The notes beneath the pieces are model-generated. The model was not told the origin of the DNA. It searched no databases and saw only the letters and a program-made list of their open reading frames with translations. Below, piece by piece: positions 49,158-62,028 of a stretch of DNA of 64,000 bases. The DNA comes from Elysia crispata. Taxonomy: Eukaryota > Mollusca > Gastropoda > Plakobranchidae. The stretch lies in assembly GCA_033675545.1 (NCBI GenBank), contig JAWDGP010006539.1:147402-211401 (forward strand), given 5' to 3'. The position numbers were made by a program, and so were the translations under genes. How positions within the stretch are numbered: the stretch's first letter is position 1; each line of letters starts with the position of its first letter.

Positions 49158-49321
49158 ATACTTACCTGGCACGGGTGGTACCTTGATCAACCAGGAGGTC
49201 TGCCCAGGTCGAGGCCCTTCCATTGCACTTCGGTTGGGCTGAACCCTGCGATCACCCCAAATGTGGGTGACTCGAGTGCGTAATTTTTTCGTAAGGGGGA
49301 CTGCGTTCGCGCTATCCCCTG
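49158..49321 (+). ncRNA. RNU1: U1 spliceosomal snRNA, copy 3 (reference copy)
   Basis: U1 snRNA pairs with 5' splice sites as part of the U1 snRNP. The 164 nt match the human length and align without gaps. Visible elements: the 5' end ATACTTACCTG (nt 1-11), the splice-site-pairing sequence; SL-I with stem ACCU/AGGU, a compensatory change from ACCA/UGGU; the SL-II loop with AUUGCAC, the U1A site; SL-III stem UCACCC/GGGUGA; Sm site AAUUUUUUCG (nt 125-134); and the terminal SL-IV around CUGCGUUCGCGC. The SL-I loop reads UGAUCAACCAGG where the recalled animal consensus is UGAUCACGAAGG, so nt 33-35 differ. The gene ends with CCCCTG. A 3'-box-like element follows 17 nt downstream. Confidence 0.97.
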
Positions 49322-49338
49322 TACACCAAATCTGACTA

Positions 49339-49353
49339 GTTTAAAAGTGGAAA
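49339..49353 (+). terminator. snRNA 3' box downstream of U1
   Basis: GTTTAAAAGTGGAAA starts 18 nt after the U1 end. It fits the animal 3' box pattern (GTTT, 0-3 nt, AAA-purine-NN-AGA) with one mismatch. The box directs Integrator-dependent 3' end formation of Pol II snRNAs. The same element is at the same distance in every unit. Confidence 0.7.
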
Positions 49354-51179
49354 GCCAAGTCTGCTTCAGCTTGGAGAGCAGGGAAATTCACAACCTGCAA
49401 TATAATGTTCAACAAGGTCCTCCGCGTTTACTTTTAACGTAACCTTTACACCATTCCGATCTGCACTGAGTGTGCATCTGACAACAGGTTTACAGACAGT
49501 AACGTACTATGGTGTAACTCATTGCGCTTACTTTGAACGTACCACGCTTGTTTTAACTGTGCTAGTCTGCACTCATGGTTCCATGCACAGTGTAACTGCT
49601 AATCTTTTGAGAGCTAAATTAGAAAAGGGTCGAGCTAGACGTCTCGCAACGGCTGTGAACTCGGTAATGACACCACTGAACCGTCTATTGAACTACTTGC
49701 AGACAAAAAGAACGACTTCTCTTTACAAGCATGATTGTATTCCGAAGCCAAATCTGAATTATGCTCGAAATATACCCCTGCTTTTTGGACTTTTACACTA
49801 AGTACTTTTTGCCTAGATGGTCGGCATTTTTTTTTCTTAAGTAGACTAACTCGACTACTCTCGTGACAACGTGTCGAAAAAAAAAAAGAAAGAAAAAGAT
49901 GACGCACTTATACCGTTATCAAACGCCAGCCCGCGTCAGGTGAAGATGTTACTCTCACTGCCAGGGCTCAACTCTCTTTAGAAAAAAAAAAATGCTTTCC
50001 CTCGCTCATGAGCTAGACATTAACATTTTTCTTCTGGTCTTGTGTCTTTCATTCGTTGTCGCAACGCATGCTCATTTTTCTTCTTCTTCTTCTTCTTCTT
50101 CTTCTTCTTCTTCTTCTTCTTCTTCTTCTTCTTCTTCTTCTTCTTCTTCTTCTTCTTCTTCTTTCTTTTCATTCTATTTCTTACATCAAACAAGAATTGG
50201 CAGAGCAAGCGAGGACGGTTCACAGATCTAAGATTAAATCAAGAGCTGTGGGCCGTGAGAGTCGGAGGGTCAGTTTTATATTAAGTTGTTCTTGTTGAAT
50301 TGTCATGCCGAAATAATAGAATATTATTCTTATAATGTGGATATAAGAGCAGAAAAACTTTGCCGCTTCCACGGAGGCGATTCCTAAAATGATTCGAACA
50401 AGGCGTTATCGATTTTGTTCTAATTTCAAATGCTCTATGCTTGTCCTTCAAAGACAATCACAATCCTCTCTACTTCTAAATTTCATTTAGTACGTAAGAG
50501 TGTAGAAGTGAAATTTATTTCATCAGAGACAGCGGTTTTGATGGTTTATATTTTTTTTTGTCTAGCTAATTTATTCCTTTGTTTCTTTATCCATTTTGTT
50601 GTTGTTGTTTTCTCGGACAAGGTTGTTGAATACAATTTTATCAAAGATGCCGTTCACTTTCATTCCCATGAAGAAAACGTTGAGTGCAAAGCCACACTAT
50701 AGGTTACGACAGGAATCATTTACTTGTTTTGTGAGCTAAAGTGTACGTGAAGAAAACAACAGTTACATCTAAAATAAAATTGGCCCGGCCTACCGAGCAA
50801 AGCTTTCAAATAAAAATAAAAACATTTTAATGTGAACTTTCTAACTTGATAGAGAAAGGCTGCAAGTTTTCAAAAATATAGCGATATTGAGGACTTTTAT
50901 GTTTTCCATGTAGGAAAAAAAAAAGTTGAGAAACTTTGAGGTCTCATAAATGAAGAGAGGAAAGCCAGTAGCTTCGCGCGCGGCGAGAAGAAATTGCGTA
51001 ATTATTTCCCTTTACTTGGCTTTCCGTTTCCTTTGATGTGACCTCTGTGGGCAGTTCGAAGCCACCGTTTCGCGAGGACAGATTTGTAAACGGTGAAATA
51101 TTAAAAATGTTACATGTCTGGGCGCACACATAACCGTCTGAAGCGCATGCGTTTCACATGGTTTAACATTAAACCCTTG
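49354..51179. other. U1-array spacer (reference unit), no second gene recognised
   Basis: It contains, in order: a segment with a 109-codon open frame (49472-49801); a T-run; an A-run; a (TTC)n tract (50075-50162); a unique segment with the GGATATAAGAGCAGAAAAAC word; and a GC-richer stretch with GCGCGCGGCG before the promoter. I searched by eye on both strands for 5S rRNA, tRNA, U2, U4, U5, U6 and histone sequences and found none. Some words recur diverged within it (GCGTTTACTTTTAACGTA and GCGCTTACTTTGAACGTA), hinting at an old internal duplication. Confidence 0.7.
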
Positions 51180-51254
51180 CTGTATGTAAAATACATAGAC
51201 TGCTGTGTAGTCCTGTCTCTGTGGATGTGGGCGCGATTTCCACTGCAATCAAGC

Positions 51255-51418
51255 ATACTTACCTGGCACGGGTGGTACCTTGATCAACCAGGAGGTCTGC
51301 CCAGGTCGAGGCCCTTCCATTGCACTTCGGTTGGGCTGAACCCTGCGATCACCCCAAATGTGGGTGACTCGAGTGCGTAATTTTTTCGTAAGGGGGACTG
51401 CGTTCGCGCTATCCCCTG
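51255..51418 (+). ncRNA. RNU1: U1 spliceosomal snRNA, copy 4
   Basis: Complete 164-nt copy, identical by eye to copy 3, with the same upstream palindrome and downstream 3' box. Confidence 0.96.
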
Positions 51419-53360
51419 TACACCAAATCTGACTAGTTTAAAAGTGGAAAGCCAAGTCTGCTTCAGCTTGGAGAGCAGGGAAATTCACAACCTGCAATAT
51501 AATGTTCAACAAGGTCCTCCGCGTTTACTTTTAACGTAACCTTTACACCATTCCGATCTGCACTGAGTGTGCATCTGACAACAGGTTTACAGACAGTAAC
51601 GTACTATGGTGTAACTCATTGCGCTTACTTTGAACGTACCACGCTTGTTTTAACTGTGCTAGTCTGCACTCATGGTTCCATGCACAGTGTAACTGCTAAT
51701 CTTTTGAGAGCTAAATTAGAAAAGGGTCGAGCTAGACGTCTCGCAACGGCTGTGAACTCGGTAATGACACCACTGAACCGTCTATTGAACTACTTGCAGA
51801 CAAAAAGAACGACTTCTCTTTACAAGCATGATTGTATTCCGAAGCCAAATCTGAATTATGCTCGAAATATACCCCTGCTTTTTGGACTTTTACACTAAGT
51901 ACTTTTTGCCTAGATGGTCGGCATTTTTTTTTTCCCCTTAAGTAGACTAACTCGACTACTCTCGTGACAACGTGTCGAAAAAAAAAAAGAAAGAAAAAGA
52001 TGACGCACTTATACCGTTATCAAACGCCAGCCCGCGTCAGGTGAAGATGTTACTCTCACTGCCAGGGCTCAACTCTCTTTAGAAAAAAAAAATGCTTTCC
52101 CTCGTTCATGAGCTAGACATTAACATTTTTCTTCTGGTCTTGTGTCTTTCATTCGTTGTCGCAACGCATGCTCATTTTTCTTCTTCTTCTTCTTCTTCTT
52201 CTTCTTCTTCTTCTTCTTCTTCTTCTTCTTCTTCTTCTTCTTCTTCTTCTTCTTCTTCTTCTTCTTCTTCTTTCTTTTCATTCTATTTCTTACATCAAAC
52301 AAGAATTGGCAGAGCAAGCGAGGACGGTTCACAGATCTAAGATTAAATCAAGAGCTGTGGGCCGTGAGAGTCGGAGGGTCAGTTTTATATTAAGTTGTTC
52401 TTGTTGAATTGTCATGCCGAAATAATAGAATATTATTCTTATAATGTGGATATAAGAGCAGAAAAACTTTGCCGCTTCCACGGAGGCGATTCCTAAAATG
52501 ATTCGAACAAGGCGTTATCGATTTTGTTCTAATTTCAAATGCTCTATGCTTGTCCTTCAAAGACAATCACAATCCTCTCTACTTCTAAATTTCATTTAGT
52601 ACGTAAGAGTGTAGAAGTGAAATTTATTTCATCAGAGACAGCGGTTTTGATGGTTTATATTTTTTTGTCTAGCTAATTTATTCCTTTGTTTCTTTATCCA
52701 TTTTGTTGTTGTTGTTTTCTCGGACAAGGTTGTTGAATACAATTTTATCAAAGATGCCGTTCACTTTCATTCCCATGAAGAAAACGTTGAGTGCAAAGCC
52801 ACACTATAGGTTACGACAGGAATCATTTACTTGTTTTGTGAGCTAAAGTGTACGTGAAGAAAACAACAGTTACATCTAAAATAAAATTGGCCCGGCCTAC
52901 CGAGCAAAGCTTTCAAATAAAAATAAAAACATTTTAATGTGAACTTTCTAACTTGATAGAGAAAGGCTGCAAGTTTTCAAAAATATAGCGATATTGAGGA
53001 CTTTTATGTTTTCCATGTAGGAAAAAAAAAGTTGAGAAACTTTGAGGTCTCATAAATGAAGAGAGGAAAGCCAGTAGCTTCGCGCGCGGCGAGAAGAAAT
53101 TGCGTAATTATTTCCCTTTACTTGGCTTTCCGTTTCCTTTGATGTGACCTCTGTGGGCAGTTCGAAGCCACCGTTTCGCGAGGACAGATTTGTAAACGGT
53201 GAAATATTAAAAATGTTACATGTCTGGGCGCACACATAACCGTCTGAAGCGCATGCGTTTCACATGGTTTAACATTAAACCCTTGCTGTATGTAAAATAC
53301 ATAGACTGCTGTGTAGTCCTGTCTCTGTGGATGTGGGCGCGATTTCCACTGCAATCAAGC

Positions 53361-53524
53361 ATACTTACCTGGCACGGGTGGTACCTTGATCAACCAGGAG
53401 GTCTGCCCAGGTCGAGGCCCTTCCATTGCACTTCGGTTGGGCTGAACCCTGCGATCACCCCAAATGTGGGTGACTCGAGTGCGTAATTTTTTCGTAAGGG
53501 GGACTGCGTTCGCGCTATCCCCTG
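53361..53524 (+). ncRNA. RNU1: U1 spliceosomal snRNA, copy 5
   Basis: Complete 164-nt copy, identical by eye to copy 3. Its spacer is the first to the right of the LINE that again has the long-T/long-A spacer form seen in copy 1. Confidence 0.96.
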
Positions 53525-55471
53525 TACACCAAATCTGACTAGTTTAAAAGTGGAAAGCCAAGTCTGCTTCAGCTTGGAGAGCAGGGAAATTCACAACCTG
53601 CAATATAATGTTCAACAAGGTCCTCCGCGTTTACTTTTAACGTAACCTTTACACCATTCCGATCTGCACTGAGTGTGCATCTGACAACAGGTTTACAGAC
53701 AGTAACGTACTATGGTGTAACTCATTGCGCTTACTTTGAACGTACCACGCTTGTTTTAACTGTGCTAGTCTGCACTCATGGTTCCATGCACAGTGTAACT
53801 GCTAATCTTTTGAGAGCTAAATTAGAAAAGGGTCGAGCTAGACGTCTCGCAACGGCTGTGAACTCGGTAATGACACCACTGAACCGTCTATTGAACTACT
53901 TGCAGACAAAAAGAACGACTTCTCTTTACAAGCATGATTGTATTCCGAAGCCAAATCTGAATTATGCTCGAAATATACCCCTGCTTTTTGGACTTTTACA
54001 CTAAGTACTTTTTGCCTAGATGGTCGGCATTTTTTTTTCTTTTTTTTCTTAAGTAGACTAACTCGACTACTCTCGTGACAACGTGTCGAAAAAAAAAAAA
54101 AAAAAAAAAAGAAAGAAAAAGATGACGCACTTATACCGTTATCAAACGCCAGCCCGCGTCAGGTGAAGATGTTACTCTCACTGCCAGGGCTCAACTCTCT
54201 TTAGAAAAAAAAAAAAATGCTTTCCCTCGCTCATGAGCTAGACATTAACATTTTTCTTCTGGTCTTGTGTCTTTCATTCGTTGTCGCAACGCATGCTCAT
54301 TTTTCTTCTTCTTCTTCTTCTTCTTCTTCTTCTTCTTCTTCTTCTTCTTCTTCTTCTTCTTCTTCTTCTTCTTCTTCTTCTTTCTTTTCATTCTATTTCT
54401 TACATCAAACAAGAATTGGCAGAGCAAGCGAGGACGGTTCACAGATCTAAGATTAAATCAAGAGCTGTGGGCCGTGAGAGTCGGAGGGTCAGTTTTATAT
54501 TAAGTTGTTCTTGTTGAATTGTCATGCCGAAATAATAGAATATTATTCTTATAATGTGGATATAAGAGCAGAAAAACTTTGCCGCTTCCACGGAGGCGAT
54601 TCCTAAAATGATTCGAACAAGGCGTTATCGATTTTGTTCTAATTTCAAATGCTCTATGCTTGTCCTTCAAAGACAATCACAATCCTCTCTACTTCTAAAT
54701 TTCATTTAGTACGTAAGAGTGTAGAAGTGAAATTTATTTCATCAGAGACAGCGGTTTTGATGGTTTATATTTTTTTGTCTAGCTAATTTATTCCTTTGTT
54801 TCTTTATCCATTTTGTTGTTGTTGTTTTCTCGGACAAGGTTGTTGAATACAATTTTATCAAAGATGCCGTTCACTTTCATTCCCATGAAGAAAACGTTGA
54901 GTGCAAAGCCACACTATAGGTTACGACAGGAATCATTTACTTGTTTTGTGAGCTAAAGTGTACGTGAAGAAAACAACAGTTACATCTAAAATAAAATTGG
55001 CCCGGCCTACCGAGCAAAGCTTTCAAATAAAAATAAAAACATTTTAATGTGAACTTTCTAACTTGATAGAGAAAGGCTGCAAGTTTTCAAAAATATAGCG
55101 ATATTGAGGACTTTTATGTTTTCCATGTAGGAAAAAAAAAAGTTGAGAAACTTTGAGGTCTCATAAATGAAGAGAGGAAAGCCAGTAGCTTCGCGCGCGG
55201 CGAGAAGAAATTGCGTAATTATTTCCCTTTACTTGGCTTTCCGTTTCCTTTGATGTGACCTCTGTGGGCAGTTCGAAGCCACCGTTTCGCGAGGACAGAT
55301 TTGTAAACGGTGAAATATTAAAAATGTTACATGTCTGGGCGCACACATAACCGTCTGAAGCGCATGCGTTTCACATGGTTTAACATTAAACCCTTGCTGT
55401 ATGTAAAATACATAGACTGCTGTGTAGTCCTGTCTCTGTGGATGTGGGCGCGATTTCCACTGCAATCAAGC

Positions 55472-55635
55472 ATACTTACCTGGCACGGGTGGTACCTTGA
55501 TCAACCAGGAGGTCTGCCCAGGTCGAGGCCCTTCCATTGCACTTCGGTTGGGCTGAACCCTGCGATCACCCCAAATGTGGGTGACTCGAGTGCGTAATTT
55601 TTTCGTAAGGGGGACTGCGTTCGCGCTATCCCCTG
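55472..55635 (+). ncRNA. RNU1: U1 spliceosomal snRNA, copy 6
   Basis: Complete 164-nt copy, identical by eye to copy 3. Its spacer is the first with the G-to-A variant at 55942 that marks the right-hand block of units. Confidence 0.96.
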
Positions 55636-57598
55636 TACACCAAATCTGACTAGTTTAAAAGTGGAAAGCCAAGTCTGCTTCAGCTTGGAGAGCAGGGAAA
55701 TTCACAACCTGCAATATAATGTTCAACAAGGTCCTCCGCGTTTACTTTTAACGTAACCTTTACACCATTCCGATCTGCACTGAGTGTGCATCTGACAACA
55801 GGTTTACAGACAGTAACGTACTATGGTGTAACTCATTGCGCTTACTTTGAACGTACCACGCTTGTTTTAACTGTGCTAGTCTGCACTCATGGTTCCATGC
55901 ACAGTGTAACTGCTAATCTTTTGAGAGCTAAATTAGAAAAGAGTCGAGCTAGACGTCTCGCAACGGCTGTGAACTCGGTAATGACACCACTGAACCGTCT
56001 ATTGAACTACTTGCAGACAAAAAGAACGACTTCTCTTTACAAGCATGATTGTATTCCGAAGCCAAATCTGAATTATGCTCGAAATATACCCCTGCTTTTT
56101 GGACTTTTACACTAAGTACTTTTTGCCTAGATGGTCGGCATTTTTTTTTCTTTTTTTTCTTAAGTAGACTAACTCGACTACTCTCGTGACAACGTGTCGA
56201 AAAAAAAAAAAAAAAAAGAAAGAAAAAGATGACGCACTTATACCGTTATCAAACGCCAGCCCGCGTCAGGTGAAGATGTTACTCTCACTGCCAGGGCTCA
56301 ACTCTCTTTAGAAAAAAAAAAAATGCTTTCCCTCGCTCATGAGCTAGACATTAACATTTTTCTTCTGGTCTTGTGTCTTTCATTCGTTGTCGCAACGCAT
56401 GCTCATTTTTCTTCTTCTTCTTCTTCTTCTTCTTCTTCTTCTTCTTCTTCTTCTTCTTCTTCTTCTTCTTCTTCTTCTTCTTCTTCTTCTTCTTCTTCTT
56501 CTTCTTCTTTCTTTTCATTCTATTTCTTACATCAAACAAGAATTGGCAGAGCAAGCGAGGACGGTTCACAGATCTAAGATTAAATCAAGAGCTGTGGGCC
56601 GTGAGAGTCGGAGGGTCAGTTTTATATTAAGTTGTTCTTGTTGAATTGTCATGCCGAAATAATAGAATATTATTCTTATAATGTGGATATAAGAGCAGAA
56701 AAACTTTGCCGCTTCCACGGAGGCGATTCCTAAAATGATTCGAACAAGGCGTTATCGATTTTGTTCTAATTTCAAATGCTCTATGCTTGTCCTTCAAAGA
56801 CAATCACAATCCTCTCTACTTCTAAATTTCATTTAGTACGTAAGAGTGTAGAAGTGAAATTTATTTCATCAGAGACAGCGGTTTTGATGGTTTATATTTT
56901 TTTGTCTAGCTAATTTATTCCTTTGTTTCTTTATCCATTTTGTTGTTGTTGTTTTCTCGGACAAGGTTGTTGAATACAATTTTATCAAAGATGCCGTTCA
57001 CTTTCATTCCCATGAAGAAAACGTTGAGTGCAAAGCCACACTATAGGTTACGACAGGAATCATTTACTTGTTTTGTGAGCTAAAGTGTACGTGAAGAAAA
57101 CAACAGTTACATCTAAAATAAAATTGGCCCGGCCTACCGAGCAAAGCTTTCAAATAAAAATAAAAACATTTTAATGTGAACTTTCTAACTTGATAGAGAA
57201 AGGCTGCAAGTTTTCAAAAATATAGCGATATTGAGGACTTTTATGTTTTCCATGTAGGAAAAAAAAAAGTTGAGAAACTTTGAGGTCTCATAAATGAAGA
57301 GAGGAAAGCCAGTAGCTTCGCGCGCGGCGAGAAGAAATTGCGTAATTATTTCCCTTTACTTGGCTTTCCGTTTCCTTTGATGTGACCTCTGTGGGCAGTT
57401 CGAAGCCACCGTTTCGCGAGGACAGATTTGTAAACGGTGAAATATTAAAAATGTTACATGTCTGGGCGCACACATAACCGTCTGAAGCGCATGCGTTTCA
57501 CATGGTTTAACATTAAACCCTTGCTGTATGTAAAATACATAGACTGCTGTGTAGTCCTGTCTCTGTGGATGTGGGCGCGATTTCCACTGCAATCAAGC

Positions 57599-57762
57599 AT
57601 ACTTACCTGGCACGGGTGGTACCTTGATCAACCAGGAGGTCTGCCCAGGTCGAGGCCCTTCCATTGCACTTCGGTTGGGCTGAACCCTGCGATCACCCCA
57701 AATGTGGGTGACTCGAGTGCGTAATTTTTTCGTAAGGGGGACTGCGTTCGCGCTATCCCCTG
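57599..57762 (+). ncRNA. RNU1: U1 spliceosomal snRNA, copy 7
   Basis: Complete 164-nt copy, identical by eye to copy 3. Its spacer belongs to the right-hand variant block. Confidence 0.96.
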
Positions 57763-59730
57763 TACACCAAATCTGACTAGTTTAAAAGTGGAAAGCCAAG
57801 TCTGCTTCAGCTTGGAGAGCAGGGAAATTCACAACCTGCAATATAATGTTCAACAAGGTCCTCCGCGTTTACTTTTAACGTAACCTTTACACCATTCCGA
57901 TCTGCACTGAGTGTGCATCTGACAACAGGTTTACAGACAGTAACGTACTATGGTGTAACTCATTGCGCTTACTTTGAACGTACCACGCTTGTTTTAACTG
58001 TGCTAGTCTGCACTCATGGTTCCATGCACAGTGTAACTGCTAATCTTTTGAGAGCTAAATTAGAAAAGAGTCGAGCTAGACGTCTCGCAACGGCTGTGAA
58101 CTCGGTAATGACACCACTGAACCGTCTATTGAACTACTTGCAGACAAAAAGAACGACTTCTCTTTACAAGCATGATTGTATTCCGAAGCCAAATCTGAAT
58201 TATGCTCGAAATATACCCCTGCTTTTTGGACTTTTACACTAAGTACTTTTTGCCTAGATGGTCGGCATTTTTTTTTCTTTTTTTTCTTAAGTAGACTAAC
58301 TCGACTACTCTCGTGACAACGTGTCGAAAAAAAAAAAAAAAAAAAAAGAAAGAAAAAGATGACGCACTTATACCGTTATCAAACGCCAGCCCGCGTCAGG
58401 TGAAGATGTTACTCTCACTGCCAGGGCTCAACTCTCTTTAGAAAAAAAAAAAAAATGCTTTCCCTCGCTCATGAGCTAGACATTAACATTTTTCTTCTGG
58501 TCTTGTGTCTTTCATTCGTTGTCGCAACGCATGCTCATTTTTCTTCTTCTTCTTCTTCTTCTTCTTCTTCTTCTTCTTCTTCTTCTTCTTCTTCTTCTTC
58601 TTCTTCTTCTTCTTCTTCTTCTTCTTCTTCTTCTTCTTCTTTCTTTTCATTCTATTTCTTACATCAAACAAGAATTGGCAGAGCAAGCGAGGACGGTTCA
58701 CAGATCTAAGATTAAATCAAGAGCTGTGGGCCGTGAGAGTCGGAGGGTCAGTTTTATATTAAGTTGTTCTTGTTGAATTGTCATGCCGAAATAATAGAAT
58801 ATTATTCTTATAATGTGGATATAAGAGCAGAAAAACTTTGCCGCTTCCACGGAGGCGATTCCTAAAATGATTCGAACAAGGCGTTATCGATTTTGTTCTA
58901 ATTTCAAATGCTCTATGCTTGTCCTTCAAAGACAATCACAATCCTCTCTACTTCTAAATTTCATTTAGTACGTAAGAGTGTAGAAGTGAAATTTATTTCA
59001 TCAGAGACAGCGGTTTTGATGGTTTATATTTTTTTGTCTAGCTAATTTATTCCTTTGTTTCTTTATCCATTTTGTTGTTGTTGTTTTCTCGGACAAGGTT
59101 GTTGAATACAATTTTATCAAAGATGCCGTTCACTTTCATTCCCATGAAGAAAACGTTGAGTGCAAAGCCACACTATAGGTTACGACAGGAATCATTTACT
59201 TGTTTTGTGAGCTAAAGTGTACGTGAAGAAAACAACAGTTACATCTAAAATAAAATTGGCCCGGCCTACCGAGCAAAGCTTTCAAATAAAAATAAAAACA
59301 TTTTAATGTGAACTTTCTAACTTGATAGAGAAAGGCTGCAAGTTTTCAAAAATATAGCGATATTGAGGACTTTTATGTTTTCCATGTAGGAAAAAAAAAA
59401 GTTGAGAAACTTTGAGGTCTCATAAATGAAGAGAGGAAAGCCAGTAGCTTCGCGCGCGGCGAGAAGAAATTGCGTAATTATTTCCCTTTACTTGGCTTTC
59501 CGTTTCCTTTGATGTGACCTCTGTGGGCAGTTCGAAGCCACCGTTTCGCGAGGACAGATTTGTAAACGGTGAAATATTAAAAATGTTACATGTCTGGGCG
59601 CACACATAACCGTCTGAAGCGCATGCGTTTCACATGGTTTAACATTAAACCCTTGCTGTATGTAAAATACATAGACTGCTGTGTAGTCCTGTCTCTGTGG
59701 ATGTGGGCGCGATTTCCACTGCAATCAAGC

Positions 59731-59894
59731 ATACTTACCTGGCACGGGTGGTACCTTGATCAACCAGGAGGTCTGCCCAGGTCGAGGCCCTTCCATTGCA
59801 CTTCGGTTGGGCTGAACCCTGCGATCACCCCAAATGTGGGTGACTCGAGTGCGTAATTTTTTCGTAAGGGGGACTGCGTTCGCGCTATCCCCTG
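59731..59894 (+). ncRNA. RNU1: U1 spliceosomal snRNA, copy 8
   Basis: Complete 164-nt copy, identical by eye to copy 3. Its spacer belongs to the right-hand variant block. Confidence 0.96.
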
Positions 59895-61864
59895 TACACC
59901 AAATCTGACTAGTTTAAAAGTGGAAAGCCAAGTCTGCTTCAGCTTGGAGAGCAGGGAAATTCACAACCTGCAATATAATGTTCAACAAGGTCCTCCGCGT
60001 TTACTTTTAACGTAACCTTTACACCATTCCGATCTGCACTGAGTGTGCATCTGACAACAGGTTTACAGACAGTAACGTACTATGGTGTAACTCATTGCGC
60101 TTACTTTGAACGTACCACGCTTGTTTTAACTGTGCTAGTCTGCACTCATGGTTCCATGCACAGTGTAACTGCTAATCTTTTGAGAGCTAAATTAGAAAAG
60201 AGTCGAGCTAGACGTCTCGCAACGGCTGTGAACTCGGTAATGACACCACTGAACCGTCTATTGAACTACTTGCAGACAAAAAGAACGACTTCTCTTTACA
60301 AGCATGATTGTATTCCGAAGCCAAATCTGAATTATGCTCGAAATATACCCCTGCTTTTTGGACTTTTACACTAAGTACTTTTTGCCTAGATGGTCGGCAT
60401 TTTTTTTTCTTTTTTTTCTTAAGTAGACTAACTCGACTACTCTCGTGACAACGTGTCGAAAAAAAAAGAAAAAAAGAAAGAAAAAGATGACGCACTTATA
60501 CCGTTATCAAACGCCAGCCCGCGTCAGGTGAAGATGTTACTCTCACTGCCAGGGCTCAACTCTCTTTAGAAAAAAAAAAAAATGCTTTCCCTCGCTCATG
60601 AGCTAGACATTAACATTTTTCTTCTGGTCTTGTGTCTTTCATTCGTTGTCGCAACGCATGCTCATTTTTCTTCTTCTTCTTCTTCTTCTTCTTCTTCTTC
60701 TTCTTCTTCTTCTTCTTCTTCTTCTTCTTCTTCTTCTTCTTCTTCTTCTTCTTCTTCTTCTTCTTCTTCTTCTTCTTCTTTTCATTCTATTTCTTACATC
60801 AAACAAGAATTGGCAGAGCAAGCGAGGACGGTTCACAGATCTAAGATTAAATCAAGAGCTGTGGGCCGTGAGAGTCGGAGGGTCAGTTTTATATTAAGTT
60901 GTTCTTGTTGAATTGTCATGCCGAAATAATAGAATATTATTCTTATAATGTGGATATAAGAGCAGAAAAACTTTGCCGCTTCCACGGAGGCGATTCCTAA
61001 AATGATTCGAACAAGGCGTTATCGATTTTGTTCTAATTTCAAATGCTCTATGCTTGTCCTTCAAAGACAATCACAATCCTCTCTACTTCTAAATTTCATT
61101 TAGTACGTAAGAGTGTAGAAGTGAAATTTATTTCATCAGAGACAGCGGTTTTGATGGTTTATATTTTTTTGTCTAGCTAATTTATTCCTTTGTTTCTTTA
61201 TCCATTTTGTTGTTGTTGTTTTCTCGGACAAGGTTGTTGAATACAATTTTATCAAAGATGCCGTTCACTTTCATTCCCATGAAGAAAACGTTGAGTGCAA
61301 AGCCACACTATAGGTTACGACAGGAATCATTTACTTGTTTTGTGAGCTAAAGTGTACGTGAAGAAAACAACAGTTACATCTAAAATAAAATTGGCCCGGC
61401 CTACCGAGCAAAGCTTTCAAATAAAAATAAAAACATTTTAATGTGAACTTTCTAACTTGATAGAGAAAGGCTGCAAGTTTTCAAAAATATAGCGATATTG
61501 AGGACTTTTATGTTTTCCATGTAGGAAAAAAAAAGTTGAGAAACTTTGAGGTCTCATAAATGAAGAGAGGAAAGCCAGTAGCTTCGCGCGCGGCGAGAAG
61601 AAATTGCGTAATTATTTCCCTTTACTTGGCTTTCCGTTTCCTTTGATGTGACCTCTGTGGGCAGTTCGAAGCCACCGTTTCGCGAGGACAGATTTGTAAA
61701 CGGTGAAATATTAAAAATGTTACATGTCTGGGCGCACACATAACCGTCTGAAGCGCATGCGTTTCACATGGTTTAACATTAAACCCTTGCTGTATGTAAA
61801 ATACATAGACTGCTGTGTAGTCCTGTCTCTGTGGATGTGGGCGCGATTTCCACTGCAATCAAGC

Positions 61865-62028
61865 ATACTTACCTGGCACGGGTGGTACCTTGATCAACCA
61901 GGAGGTCTGCCCAGGTCGAGGCCCTTCCATTGCACTTCGGTTGGGCTGAACCCTGCGATCACCCCAAATGTGGGTGACTCGAGTGCGTAATTTTTTCGTA
62001 AGGGGGACTGCGTTCGCGCTATCCCCTG
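61865..62028 (+). ncRNA. RNU1: U1 spliceosomal snRNA, copy 9
   Basis: Complete 164-nt copy, identical by eye to copy 3. Its spacer has a private change before the TTC tract (CATGTTCA in place of CATGCTCA). Confidence 0.96.

Noticed and set aside
49017..49283. An 88-codon frame repeated in each unit and reading through the U1 gene
   Set aside because: It covers the U1 promoter and most of the U1 RNA, so it is a chance frame across a non-coding RNA gene.
49472..49801. A 109-codon open frame present in every array spacer (38935, 47361, 49472, 51569, 53675, 55786, 57913, 60045, 62179)
   Set aside because: It stays open because the whole unit is homogenised. It has no motif, no splice or promoter support and no codon bias, and the few differences change residues as readily as not.
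50380..50420. tRNA-like GATTCGAAC word in the array spacer (minus-strand B-box look)
   Set aside because: No matching T-stem, acceptor stem or A box at the right distances.
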